Assembly (NCBI GenBank): GCA_017548065.1
Contig: JAFYNQ010000116.1
Span: 1 to 46,362 of the forward strand
Source: Oscillospiraceae bacterium
Lineage (GTDB): Bacteria; Bacillota; Clostridia; Oscillospirales; Oscillospiraceae
Length of the DNA stretch: 46,362 bases
Reading direction: 5' to 3'
Position 1 is the first letter of the stretch, and each line of letters opens with the position of its first letter. Below the pieces are notes generated by a model. That model was not told where the DNA came from, made no database searches, and worked only from the letters and a program-made list of their open reading frames with translations. Below are positions 8,522 to 16,553 of the stretch, piece after piece. The position numbers were made by a program, and so were the translations under genes.

Positions 8522-8782
8522 ATGAAGCTTATCAATATTGGTTTTGGTAGCATGGTTGCCGCTAACCGTGTGCTTGCGTTTATGGACCCTGACTCTGCGC
8601 CAATCAAGCGTATTGTCCAGGAAGCAAAAGACCGTGGAATGCTGGTGGATGCTTCCTATGGCAGAAAAACAAAGTCCGTGTTACTTATGGATACAGATCA
8701 TGTAATCCTTTCTGCGCTGACTCCTGATGTTTTGTCGGGTCGCTGGGAGGGAAGAGAAGACACAGTAAAGGAGGAAGAATGA
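8522..8782 (+). CDS. remA: DUF370 / RemA-like DNA-binding protein
   Basis: An 86-residue protein matching the RemA (DUF370) family: [17 protein letters not shown] at the start, then the conserved [19 protein letters not shown] and GRKTKSVLL. In Bacillus subtilis RemA is a transcription activator of matrix and osmoprotection genes; in clostridia its targets are largely unknown. It sits between yicC and gmk, its usual place, and its TGA overlaps the gmk start by one base (TGATG). Confidence 0.92.
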   Translation: MKLINIGFGSMVAANRVLAFMDPDSAPIKRIVQEAKDRGMLVDASYGRKTKSVLLMDTDHVILSALTPDVLSGRWEGREDTVKEEE

Positions 8783-9345
8783 TGGGTAAGGGAAAACTCT
8801 TTATTATCTCCGGTGCGTCCGGCGTGGGCAAGAGTACAGTTTTAAAGAAAATCATGAAACTCTATCCTGAGCTGCGCTTCTCTGTTTCTGTTACAACCAG
8901 AGCCCCCAGAAACGGTGAGGTTGACGGTGTTGACTATGATTTTATCACCATGCAGACATTTGAGCAGATGGTAAAGGATTCTGCTTTTGTAGAGTATGAT
9001 TTGCATATGGATTGTGGATATGGAACTCCCCGTGCTCAGCTTGAAGAAAAGATGCTTAACGCCGGTGTTATTTTGGACATTGAGCCTAATGGCGCCTTTA
9101 ATGTGCGTAAAGAGTATACAGATGCAACGCTGATCTTTATTGCCCCTCCCAGCTTTGAGGAGCTGGAGAGACGGCTTCGTAGCCGTGGTGACACTTCTGA
9201 GGAACAGATCCTGAAGAGACTTGCCCGTGCAAAATGGGAGATTGAGCAAAGTGTTCATTATGATCATGTGGTTGTCAACGATGAAGTAGACACCTGTATG
9301 AATAAAATTATTGAAATTATCACAAAGAAATTGGAGGAAAATTAA
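8782..9345 (+). CDS. gmk: Guanylate kinase
   Basis: Gmk phosphorylates GMP to GDP with ATP. The P-loop GASGVGKST starts near residue 11, SVTTRAPRNGEVDGVDY is the GMP-binding region, and RLRSRGDTSEEQI is the lid. The usual VxGNxYGT is here MDCGYGTPRAQ, and the usual EVQGA is DIEPNGA, small variations on the GMP site. ATG 8782 is 7 bases from AAAGGAGG, against 4 for the ATG at 8779, so I use 8782; the difference is one residue. Confidence 0.95.
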   Translation: MGKGKLFIISGASGVGKSTVLKKIMKLYPELRFSVSVTTRAPRNGEVDGVDYDFITMQTFEQMVKDSAFVEYDLHMDCGYGTPRAQLEEKMLNAGVILDIEPNGAFNVRKEYTDATLIFIAPPSFEELERRLRSRGDTSEEQILKRLARAKWEIEQSVHYDHVVVNDEVDTCMNKIIEIITKKLEEN

Positions 9346-9346
9346 T

Positions 9347-9550
9347 ATGTTGTACCCCCCTGTAGCTGATATGCTGAAGAATGTGAGCAGCCGTTATTTG
9401 CTGGTGAATGTTGTTGCACAGCGTGCAAGACAGATTTCTGAAGAAGCAGAAACAAATCACATTGAACTGCCCGAAAAGCCTGTTACCCTTGCAATTCGTG
9501 AGGTTGCTGATGGCAAGCTGACTGCGACACTGAAGGACGAATATATGTAA
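9347..9550 (+). CDS. rpoZ: RNA polymerase omega subunit
   Basis: A 67-residue omega subunit, which helps assemble and stabilise the beta-prime subunit. The family pattern shows in the Tyr-Pro start, SSRYLLVNVVAQRARQI and the C-terminal KPVTLAIREVADGKL. It starts at ATG 9347, 9 bases after GGAGG (9333-9337), inside the gmk-rpoZ cluster where it is expected. Confidence 0.93.
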   Translation: MLYPPVADMLKNVSSRYLLVNVVAQRARQISEEAETNHIELPEKPVTLAIREVADGKLTATLKDEYM

Positions 9551-9586
9551 TTTTTGCTATCCTGATATCAGAAAGGAGTGGGGAGC

Positions 9587-12034
9587 TTGATCGCTAAAAT
9601 TGCCGTAGACGCGGCCACTTTTGCCATTGATAAACCCTATTCCTATCTGGTTCCGGAAAACATGCAACTTCATGCCGGTATGCGTGTTCAGGTACCTTTC
9701 GGTAAAGGTAATCGCTGTGTGGAAGGTGTTGTCATTTCTCTGGAAGCTGACGATGCTTCAGGTTTGAAAGCAGTGGAAAAAGCTTTGGATGAAGAGCCGC
9801 TTTTATCTGACAGAATGCTTCAATTGGCGGCTTTTATGCGTGAACGGTATTTCTGCACGTTTTATGATTCCGTAAAGACCATGTTACCTTCAGGATTGTG
9901 GTTTCAGGTAAAGGAGACTTATAGTCTTACAACTGACAGAAGTTGGGAAGGAAAAAACATTCGGATACCTGTTGCCATGGAGATTTTACAGCTCCTTGCT
10001 GATTGCGGCGGCGTTACAGAAGGAAAGATTCTTCGTGATCTTCTTCCTGATGAGGATGTCCGGGAACGTGCGATTACGTATTTGCTCCGTAAAAAGTGGC
10101 TTTCCACTGAGGTGGATCACCTTCGCCGATTAGGCGATAAGGTTGAAAAAATCGTGTCACTTGCCGTTCCTGCTCATGAAGCTATGCGTTATGCCGAGGG
10201 CTTGGGAAAATCTGCGAATATGCAGAAAGCTGTACTTTCATTGATTTGTTCTGTTGGCGAGGTTTCGGTAAAAGAACTTTGTTATTTTACCGGCGCCAAG
10301 GCACCGACGGTTAATCGTCTTGTTTCTTTGGGGCTTCTCAATTCTTATCAGCGTGAGGTTTTACGTTGTAGGGAAATTGTGCCTAATCAGAATGCAGAGC
10401 CGATTATATTAAACGAGGAACAACAGTCTGCGTTTCATGGTCTTGAGGATACGCTGTTGGCTTCTAAGTCTAAACCTGCGCTTTTACATGGTGTGACCGG
10501 TTCAGGAAAGACGGCTGTTTATATTCGTTTGATTCAATCTTGTATTGATCAGGGAAAGCAAGCTGTTTTGCTTGTTCCTGAAATTGCGCTGACGCCCCAA
10601 TTATTGGGTCTTATGGCAGCGTATTTTCAAAACCGTGTGGCTGTTTTGCATAGCAGCCTGCCTGCTACAGAGCGTTATGATCAGTGGAAACGAATCCGTG
10701 ACGGCGAGGCCAGCGTTGTGGTTGGCACCAGATCAGCCGTGTTTGCACCTTGCACAAATCTCGGACTGATTATTATGGACGAGGAGCAGGAACATTCATA
10801 TAAATCAGAAAACACCCCACGTTATGATGCCAGAGAAATCGCACTTTGGCGTGGAATTAAAGAGAAGGTTTTGGTACTTTTCGGTTCTGCTACACCTTCA
10901 ATACAGACTATGTATCATGCAAAGAATGGTGATTACAGCTATTATCAACTGAAAAGCAGATATAACGGTAAGCCGCTTCCAAAGGTGGAGATCGTTGATA
11001 CCAAAGCGGATCTGCAGCTTGGCAACAGTTTTTCAATTTCCTATGCTTTGCAGGATGCGATTGGTGAAAATCGGAATGCCGGAAAACAAACGGTTCTCTT
11101 TTTGAACAGACGCGGTAACAGCAGAGCATTGGTCTGCATTGACTGTCGGGAAGCACCGGAATGTCCCAGATGCAGTTCAAAGCTTACATATCATAGCGCA
11201 AACGAACGCTTGATGTGTCATTATTGCGGTCACTCTCAAAAGGTTACTAAAAACTGCCCGAAATGCGGCGGTGAATTAAAAAGAATGGGGACGGGCACAC
11301 AAAAGATCCAGCAGGAGCTGGAGTGCATCCATCCCGGAATTTCCGTGCTTCGCATGGATACGGATACGGTGAGTGCGACCAATACCCATGAAATGATTTT
11401 ATCTAAATTTAAAAACGAGAAGGCGAATGTGCTTCTAGGGACGCAGATGGTTGCAAAGGGATTGAATTTTCCCGATGTGACACTGGTGGGTGTTTTAGAC
11501 GCTGACATGGGACTTTTTGCCGACAGTTACCTGGCGGCTGAAACTACATTCAATATGATCACCCAGGTTGTCGGAAGAGCCGGCAGGGGAGATGTCCCCG
11601 GCAGAGCGATGCTCCAGACCACAATGCCGGATCATAAAGTTATCAAACTGGCGGCCGTTCAGGACTACGACGGCTTTTATGATCTTGAGATTGAAATCAG
11701 AAAATTACAGAAGTATCCCCCTTTTGGGGAATTGGTTTCTTTTACATTTACCGGTAAGGATGAAATCAGAGTTTTGCGAAGTGCCGCAAAGTTTCGTGAT
11801 GGAATTCTGTCTTGCCTGAAAATGGATACTTATCGCAGAGAAAGCTGTGATGTACTTGGTCCCGCACCTTGTCCGGTGCCTAAAATCAACTTTAATTATC
11901 GTTACCGTCTTACGGTTCGGTGTGGTTTGAACAAAAATCTGCGCCAGTTATTTGCCCATTTGTTGCGGCAATTTTCCCAGGATCGTGAATGCAGAGGCGT
12001 GTCTGCTTTTGTGGATGTGAACGGTACGGAATAA
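9587..12034 (+). CDS. priA: Primosomal replication restart helicase PriA
   Basis: PriA reloads the replicative helicase at stalled forks. The 815-residue protein has the N-terminal DNA-binding region, Walker A in GVTGSGKTAVY (near residue 306), an HQ-type helicase core, and eight zinc-binding cysteines in CIDC, CPRC, CHYC and CPKC between about residues 517 and 561. Motif II reads DEEQ, where most PriA proteins have DEEH. Walker A and the zinc knuckles are intact, so it should be active. The start is TTG at 9587: AAAGGAG (9572-9578) is 8 bases before it, whereas the GTG at 9578 lies on the SD itself. Confidence 0.95.
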   Translation: MIAKIAVDAATFAIDKPYSYLVPENMQLHAGMRVQVPFGKGNRCVEGVVISLEADDASGLKAVEKALDEEPLLSDRMLQLAAFMRERYFCTFYDSVKTMLPSGLWFQVKETYSLTTDRSWEGKNIRIPVAMEILQLLADCGGVTEGKILRDLLPDEDVRERAITYLLRKKWLSTEVDHLRRLGDKVEKIVSLAVPAHEAMRYAEGLGKSANMQKAVLSLICSVGEVSVKELCYFTGAKAPTVNRLVSLGLLNSYQREVLRCREIVPNQNAEPIILNEEQQSAFHGLEDTLLASKSKPALLHGVTGSGKTAVYIRLIQSCIDQGKQAVLLVPEIALTPQLLGLMAAYFQNRVAVLHSSLPATERYDQWKRIRDGEASVVVGTRSAVFAPCTNLGLIIMDEEQEHSYKSENTPRYDAREIALWRGIKEKVLVLFGSATPSIQTMYHAKNGDYSYYQLKSRYNGKPLPKVEIVDTKADLQLGNSFSISYALQDAIGENRNAGKQTVLFLNRRGNSRALVCIDCREAPECPRCSSKLTYHSANERLMCHYCGHSQKVTKNCPKCGGELKRMGTGTQKIQQELECIHPGISVLRMDTDTVSATNTHEMILSKFKNEKANVLLGTQMVAKGLNFPDVTLVGVLDADMGLFADSYLAAETTFNMITQVVGRAGRGDVPGRAMLQTTMPDHKVIKLAAVQDYDGFYDLEIEIRKLQKYPPFGELVSFTFTGKDEIRVLRSAAKFRDGILSCLKMDTYRRESCDVLGPAPCPVPKINFNYRYRLTVRCGLNKNLRQLFAHLLRQFSQDRECRGVSAFVDVNGTE

Positions 12035-12046
12035 TAAGGAGTCAAT

Positions 12047-12523
12047 ATGGGATTACGAAAGATTTTAACAGATGCCGAGCCTGCTTTGCATAAGACTTGC
12101 AGACCGGTGGAAAAATTTGATAATAAGCTTCATAAACTGCTGGATGATATGCGTGAGACATTGGTGGATTCCGGCGGAGTTGGTCTTGCTGCGCCCCAGG
12201 TCGGCATCCTGCGCCGTGTGGTTCTGGTTGACATTGGTGATGAGATCCTGGAACTGGTGAATCCTTCTTTGGTGGAAACCAGTGGCGAGCAGGTGGGTGC
12301 TGAAGGTTGCCTGAGCATTCCCGGTCGTTATGGTCTTGTAAAACGTCCCTATGTTGCTAAGGTGCGCGCCCAAGATCGTGATGGCAATTGGTATGAAGCC
12401 GAGGGTGAGGAATTGATCGCCCGCTGTTTCTGTCACGAGCTTGACCATTTGGATGGTATTCTGTATACTCAGGTGATGGAACGTTTCCTGACAGAGGATG
12501 AATTAGACTTTTCGGAGGAATAA
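12047..12523 (+). CDS. def: Peptide deformylase
   Basis: Removes the formyl group from the N-terminal methionine of new proteins. All three signature motifs are present: GVGLAAPQVG, EGCLSIPG (metal-binding Cys) and CHELDHLDG (two metal His and catalytic Glu). At 158 residues it is the short type-1 form. It lies directly before fmt, the formylating enzyme of the same cycle, with an AAGGAG site upstream. Confidence 0.96.
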   Translation: MGLRKILTDAEPALHKTCRPVEKFDNKLHKLLDDMRETLVDSGGVGLAAPQVGILRRVVLVDIGDEILELVNPSLVETSGEQVGAEGCLSIPGRYGLVKRPYVAKVRAQDRDGNWYEAEGEELIARCFCHELDHLDGILYTQVMERFLTEDELDFSEE

Positions 12524-12526
12524 GCG

Positions 12527-13441
12527 TTGCGTATTGTTTTTATGGGAACGCCGGATATTGCGGCAACTTGCTTAACAAAGATCATAGAGGATGGGTTTAA
12601 CGTTGTTGGTGTGTACACCCAGCCGGATAGACCCAAGAACCGTGGCATGAAGTTGGCTTTTTCTGCAGTTAAAGAAGTGGCTGTTGCCCATGACCTTCCC
12701 GTTTTTCAGCCCGAGAATTTCAGGGATGAGGAAACGGTGGACACGCTTCGCCAGTTGCAGCCGGATCTGATTGCAGTTGTTGCATATGGTCGGATCCTTC
12801 CACAGTCCGTGCTGGATATTCCTGGAAAAGGATGCATTAATATCCATGCCAGTATTTTGCCTGAATACCGTGGCTCTGCGCCCTATCAGTGGGCAGTGCT
12901 TGATGGTAAGAAGGAAACCGGCGTTACAGCCATGTATCTCTGTCGGGAGATGGATGCTGGTGACATTATTGATGTTTCCAAAACACCCATTGAACCCAAT
13001 GAGACAGCAGGTGCGCTTCTTGACCGCCTTGCGGTTCTTGGTGCTGACTTACTGAGTAAAACCATTACTAATATTGCCGGCGGCACTGCAAACTCTGTTC
13101 CTCAGGAGCACGAGAAGGCGACTTATGCGCCGATGTTGGATAAAACCATGTGTCCCATTGACTGGAATAAAACTGCGCAGCAGGTGCATGATCACGTTCG
13201 TGGTATGAATCCCTGGCCTGTTGCTACTGTAGAGTTTGCAGGTAAGCGCTTTAAGGTTTATGAGACAGCTATCGTAGCAACGGAGCCTGAGGCTGCACCC
13301 GGTACTGTTCTTGGCCTTACAAAAACCGGCTTGCGTGTTGCCTGTGCCGATGGTGTTGTTGAGATTCGTTTGCTGCAGGCAGAAGGCGGTAAGCGTATGG
13401 CAGCGCCCGACTATTTCCGTGGACATCCGCTGGAGTTATAA
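12527..13441 (+). CDS. fmt: Methionyl-tRNA formyltransferase
   Basis: Formylates initiator Met-tRNA with 10-formyl-THF. The 304 residues show MRIVFMGTPDIA at the start, the folate-site motif NIHASILPEYRGSAPYQWA with the catalytic Asn and His, and the C-terminal tRNA-binding barrel. The start is TTG at 12527, with CGGAGG ending 7 bases upstream and the def stop between; the start context MRIVFMGTP fixes it. Confidence 0.96.
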   Translation: MRIVFMGTPDIAATCLTKIIEDGFNVVGVYTQPDRPKNRGMKLAFSAVKEVAVAHDLPVFQPENFRDEETVDTLRQLQPDLIAVVAYGRILPQSVLDIPGKGCINIHASILPEYRGSAPYQWAVLDGKKETGVTAMYLCREMDAGDIIDVSKTPIEPNETAGALLDRLAVLGADLLSKTITNIAGGTANSVPQEHEKATYAPMLDKTMCPIDWNKTAQQVHDHVRGMNPWPVATVEFAGKRFKVYETAIVATEPEAAPGTVLGLTKTGLRVACADGVVEIRLLQAEGGKRMAAPDYFRGHPLEL

Positions 13442-13443
13442 TT

Positions 13444-14751
13444 ATGAGTGCAAGAGAGACGGCGCTGTGTGCTTTGATCGCCTGCCGTAAGGGGGGCGCA
13501 TGGTCAAACGGGGTTTTAAAGGAATATTGTGAACGGGACAATTTGGACCGTCGTGAATCTGCGTTGGCTTCCAGACTTTGCTATGGCGTTTTGCAGAACC
13601 GTGCTAAATTGGATTTCTACCTGAAGCAGTTATTGACGGGAAAGCTGCGTGATCTTCATCCTGCTGTTCATGATATTTTGCGGCTTGGACTGTACCAGAT
13701 TTATGAAATGGACAGAATCCCTGATTCTGCGGCTGTTAATGAGTCAGTGGTTTTGGCAAAAAAGTATTGCCCGAAGGTAAGAAATTCCGGTGGGCTTGTG
13801 AATGCTGTTTTGCGTAATGCTGTGCGTACCAAAGGTACCTTGAAAGCGCCCGAAAGTCTTTCAGATCGCTTTTCTCATCCCGAAAATCTCGTCATGCTGT
13901 TGAAAAGCTATGTAGGGGAAGACAGACTGGAAGCCATGCTTCGGGCAAACAACGAGGCGGCGCCTACAGTTATTCAGGTAAACACGAAGTTAGCAACTTC
14001 CGCTGCTGTGCTGCAAAGTCTTGAAGCGGACGGTGTGTCTGCAGAAAACCATAGGTGGCTGCAGGATTGTCTTGTGCTTCGGGATACAGGCAACATGGAA
14101 CAGCTTGAAGCTTTTAAAAAAGGCTGGTTTTATGTGCAGGATGCGGCTGCAAGATTAAGTGTTCTGTGCGCAGAAATACCGCTTGGTGCAAAGGTTTTGG
14201 ATTGTTGCGCTGCACCGGGGGGAAAGAGCTTTGCGGCTTTGGTCGCCGGTGCCGGCTCTGTGATTTCTTGCGATGTGCATTCTCACAAGCTGAATTTGAT
14301 CAAGAACAGCGCCAATCGTCTGGGTTTTGAGAATATTACTGTTATTGATCAGGATGGCTCTGTGTTTAATCCAACCTGGGCAGAACAGATGGACGTTGTC
14401 ATTGCGGATGTTCCTTGCTCTGGTTATGGTATTATCCGTAAGAAGCCGGACATTCGTTATAAAGACCCGGACACCATGAAGGAACTGCCGGCTTTGCAAC
14501 TTGCCATTCTGTGTAATCAGGCAAGATATGTGCGTCCCGGTGGCACCTTGATGTATTCAACCTGCACGCTGGTGCGCAGGGAGAATGAGGGTGTTGTTGA
14601 GAAATTCTTGAAGCAAAACCCCGAATTTTATCTTGAAGCATTAAGACTTCCTTGTGTATTTCCTGAAAATCAATCCGGCATGCTGGCGTTGGTACCCGGT
14701 GAATATGATACAGATGGCTTCTTTATTTGCCGTCTGCGGAGAAAAGTATGA
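13444..14751 (+). CDS. rsmB: 16S rRNA (cytosine-967-C5)-methyltransferase
   Basis: RsmB methylates C967 of 16S rRNA with SAM. The N-terminal NusB-like RNA-binding domain (about 1-135) is followed by a Rossmann methyltransferase domain with the SAM motif LDCCAAPGGKS (about 252), the catalytic motif ADVPCSGYG, and the second conserved cysteine in YSTCTL. 435 residues is normal. It starts 2 bases after fmt and ends with ATGA overlap with rlmN. Confidence 0.94.
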   Translation: MSARETALCALIACRKGGAWSNGVLKEYCERDNLDRRESALASRLCYGVLQNRAKLDFYLKQLLTGKLRDLHPAVHDILRLGLYQIYEMDRIPDSAAVNESVVLAKKYCPKVRNSGGLVNAVLRNAVRTKGTLKAPESLSDRFSHPENLVMLLKSYVGEDRLEAMLRANNEAAPTVIQVNTKLATSAAVLQSLEADGVSAENHRWLQDCLVLRDTGNMEQLEAFKKGWFYVQDAAARLSVLCAEIPLGAKVLDCCAAPGGKSFAALVAGAGSVISCDVHSHKLNLIKNSANRLGFENITVIDQDGSVFNPTWAEQMDVVIADVPCSGYGIIRKKPDIRYKDPDTMKELPALQLAILCNQARYVRPGGTLMYSTCTLVRRENEGVVEKFLKQNPEFYLEALRLPCVFPENQSGMLALVPGEYDTDGFFICRLRRKV

Positions 14752-15773
14752 ATATTAAATCCATGACAATGGAAGAGATTTCCCATGTCCTCAAAGATAT
14801 GGGACAACCTGCCTTCCGAGCCAAACAAGTATATACATGGCTTCACAAAGGTGTTCGGAGTTATGATGAAATGTCAAATCTTCCGAAGGCTTTACGGGAT
14901 GTTTTGACAGAACAATATCCCATTTTTGTGCCGGAAGTGGTACGGAAGCAGGAATCGCAAAAGGATGGTACGATCAAGTATCTGTGGAAATTGCATGATG
15001 GCAATTGCGTTGAGACAGTACTTATGCGATACCATTACGGTAATACGGTTTGTATTTCTACAGAGGTGGGCTGCCGAATGGGGTGCGCATTTTGCGCATC
15101 TACCCTAGGTGGTCTTGTGCGAAAGCTTGAACCCTTTGAAATGCTGAATCAGGTGCTTTTCACCCAGGTGGATTCAGAACTTCCGATTTCCCACATTGTG
15201 CTTATGGGCATCGGTGAACCTCTTGATAATTTTGATAATGTCATGCGGTTTCTGGAACTGGTAAACAGTGCTGACGGTATGAACATATCTATGCGGCATA
15301 TCAGTCTTTCTACCTGTGGGCTTGTACCCGGTATTGATAAGCTTGCAGAGAAAAAACTGCAGCTTACATTGTCTGTATCTTTGCATGCTCCCACAGATGA
15401 GATCAGAGATACGATCATGCCTGTGAATAAGGCATATCCCACAGAACAGCTGATCGCTGCTTGCCGCAGATATTATGATAAGACCGGCAGACGCATTTCT
15501 TTTGAATATGCCATGATCAACGGTGTGAATGATACACCTGAAGCAGCCAGAGTTCTCCTGAAACGGCTGAAAGGACTTCCTGCACACATGAACCTGATTC
15601 CGCTTAATCACGTGGAAGAAAGCCCGCTGAAGCCTAGCACAAGGGAAGCTGTTCATAGATTTCAAAACATTCTTGAGGACGGTGGTATTCCTGCCACTGT
15701 TCGCAGAACCCTTGGAAGTGATATTGATGCTTCCTGCGGTCAGCTTCGCAGAAAGTATACCAAGGGCGAATAA
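14748..15773 (+). CDS. rlmN: 23S rRNA (adenine-2503-C2)-methyltransferase RlmN
   Basis: A radical-SAM dual-specificity RNA methyltransferase that modifies A2503 of 23S rRNA (and a tRNA adenine in known members). The 4Fe-4S cluster motif CxxxCxxC is at C109, C113 and C116 (GCRMGCAFCAST). The GIGEPLDNFDNV motif and the C-terminal SCGQLR, holding the methyl-carrying cysteine, are present. Length is 341 residues. The ATG overlaps the rsmB stop. In this family Cfr-type enzymes look similar, but length and the housekeeping position favour RlmN. Confidence 0.94.
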   Translation: MNIKSMTMEEISHVLKDMGQPAFRAKQVYTWLHKGVRSYDEMSNLPKALRDVLTEQYPIFVPEVVRKQESQKDGTIKYLWKLHDGNCVETVLMRYHYGNTVCISTEVGCRMGCAFCASTLGGLVRKLEPFEMLNQVLFTQVDSELPISHIVLMGIGEPLDNFDNVMRFLELVNSADGMNISMRHISLSTCGLVPGIDKLAEKKLQLTLSVSLHAPTDEIRDTIMPVNKAYPTEQLIAACRRYYDKTGRRISFEYAMINGVNDTPEAARVLLKRLKGLPAHMNLIPLNHVEESPLKPSTREAVHRFQNILEDGGIPATVRRTLGSDIDASCGQLRRKYTKGE

Positions 15774-15797
15774 TCATTGCGAAAGGATTGTTGCGAT

Positions 15798-16529
15798 ATG
15801 AAATATTGGGGTGTTACAGATCCTGGCTGTGTTAGAACACAGAACCAGGATGCATACCAATTAGAAACACTGAATAAAAATACGCTGCTTTGTGTCGTTT
15901 GCGATGGCATGGGCGGTGCAAAGTCCGGCAACGTGGCAAGTTCTTTGGCTGTGGATGTTTTTGCTCAGGAGGTCAAAAGATCCTGGAAATCCGACATGAA
16001 GCAGGATGAATTGGATCAGATGCTCCAGGGTGCAGTGAAGCTTGCAAACTTTACTGTATTTGATCAGTCAAAACAGTTTGATGAATTTTCCGGTATGGGA
16101 ACAACACTGGTCGCTGTGCTTGTACACGGTAAATATGCGACTATTGTCAATGTAGGTGACAGCCGTTGCTATTGCGTACATAAAGATGGTGTTTCTCTTT
16201 TGACAACAGATCATTCTGTGGTTCAGCTGATGATCCAAAGAGGTGAGTTGACACCTGATCAGGCCAGAAGCTTCCCTGGTAAAAATCTCATTACAAGAGC
16301 AATTGGCACAGAAACGGTTGTAACACCCGATATTTTCCATAAAAAACTGGAAAATAATGATTGCTTGCTTCTGTGCACTGACGGTTTGTCCAATTTGGTG
16401 GATGAGCAAGAGATTTTGTTTGAGATCGTTCATGGTGCTGATAAGCAGAGTGGGTGTGAGAGGCTTCTTGAGATTGCCAAGAAGCGTGGCGCGCCTGATA
16501 ATGTAACCTGTGTTTTGGTCCAGGTCTGA
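15798..16529 (+). CDS. stp: PP2C-type serine/threonine phosphatase Stp/PrpC
   Basis: A 243-residue PPM-family phosphatase that reverses phosphorylation by the kinase encoded next. Metal-site motifs are visible: GCVRTQNQDA, VCDGMGGAKSGN, NVGDSRCY, LLLCTDGLSN and the final GAPDNVTCVLV. No membrane segment, so it is cytosolic. ATG 15798 is 10 bases from AAAGGA. The pairing with prkC 24 bases on is the standard Firmicutes arrangement. Confidence 0.95.
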   Translation: MKYWGVTDPGCVRTQNQDAYQLETLNKNTLLCVVCDGMGGAKSGNVASSLAVDVFAQEVKRSWKSDMKQDELDQMLQGAVKLANFTVFDQSKQFDEFSGMGTTLVAVLVHGKYATIVNVGDSRCYCVHKDGVSLLTTDHSVVQLMIQRGELTPDQARSFPGKNLITRAIGTETVVTPDIFHKKLENNDCLLLCTDGLSNLVDEQEILFEIVHGADKQSGCERLLEIAKKRGAPDNVTCVLVQV

Positions 16530-16553
16530 TACGATGACGAAAGGAGTTTCAGT

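Noticed and set aside
9578-9586. GTG start for priA
   Set aside because: The GTG shares its first base with the SD AAAGGAG, so it cannot be the initiation codon for that site; TTG 9587 has 8-base spacing.
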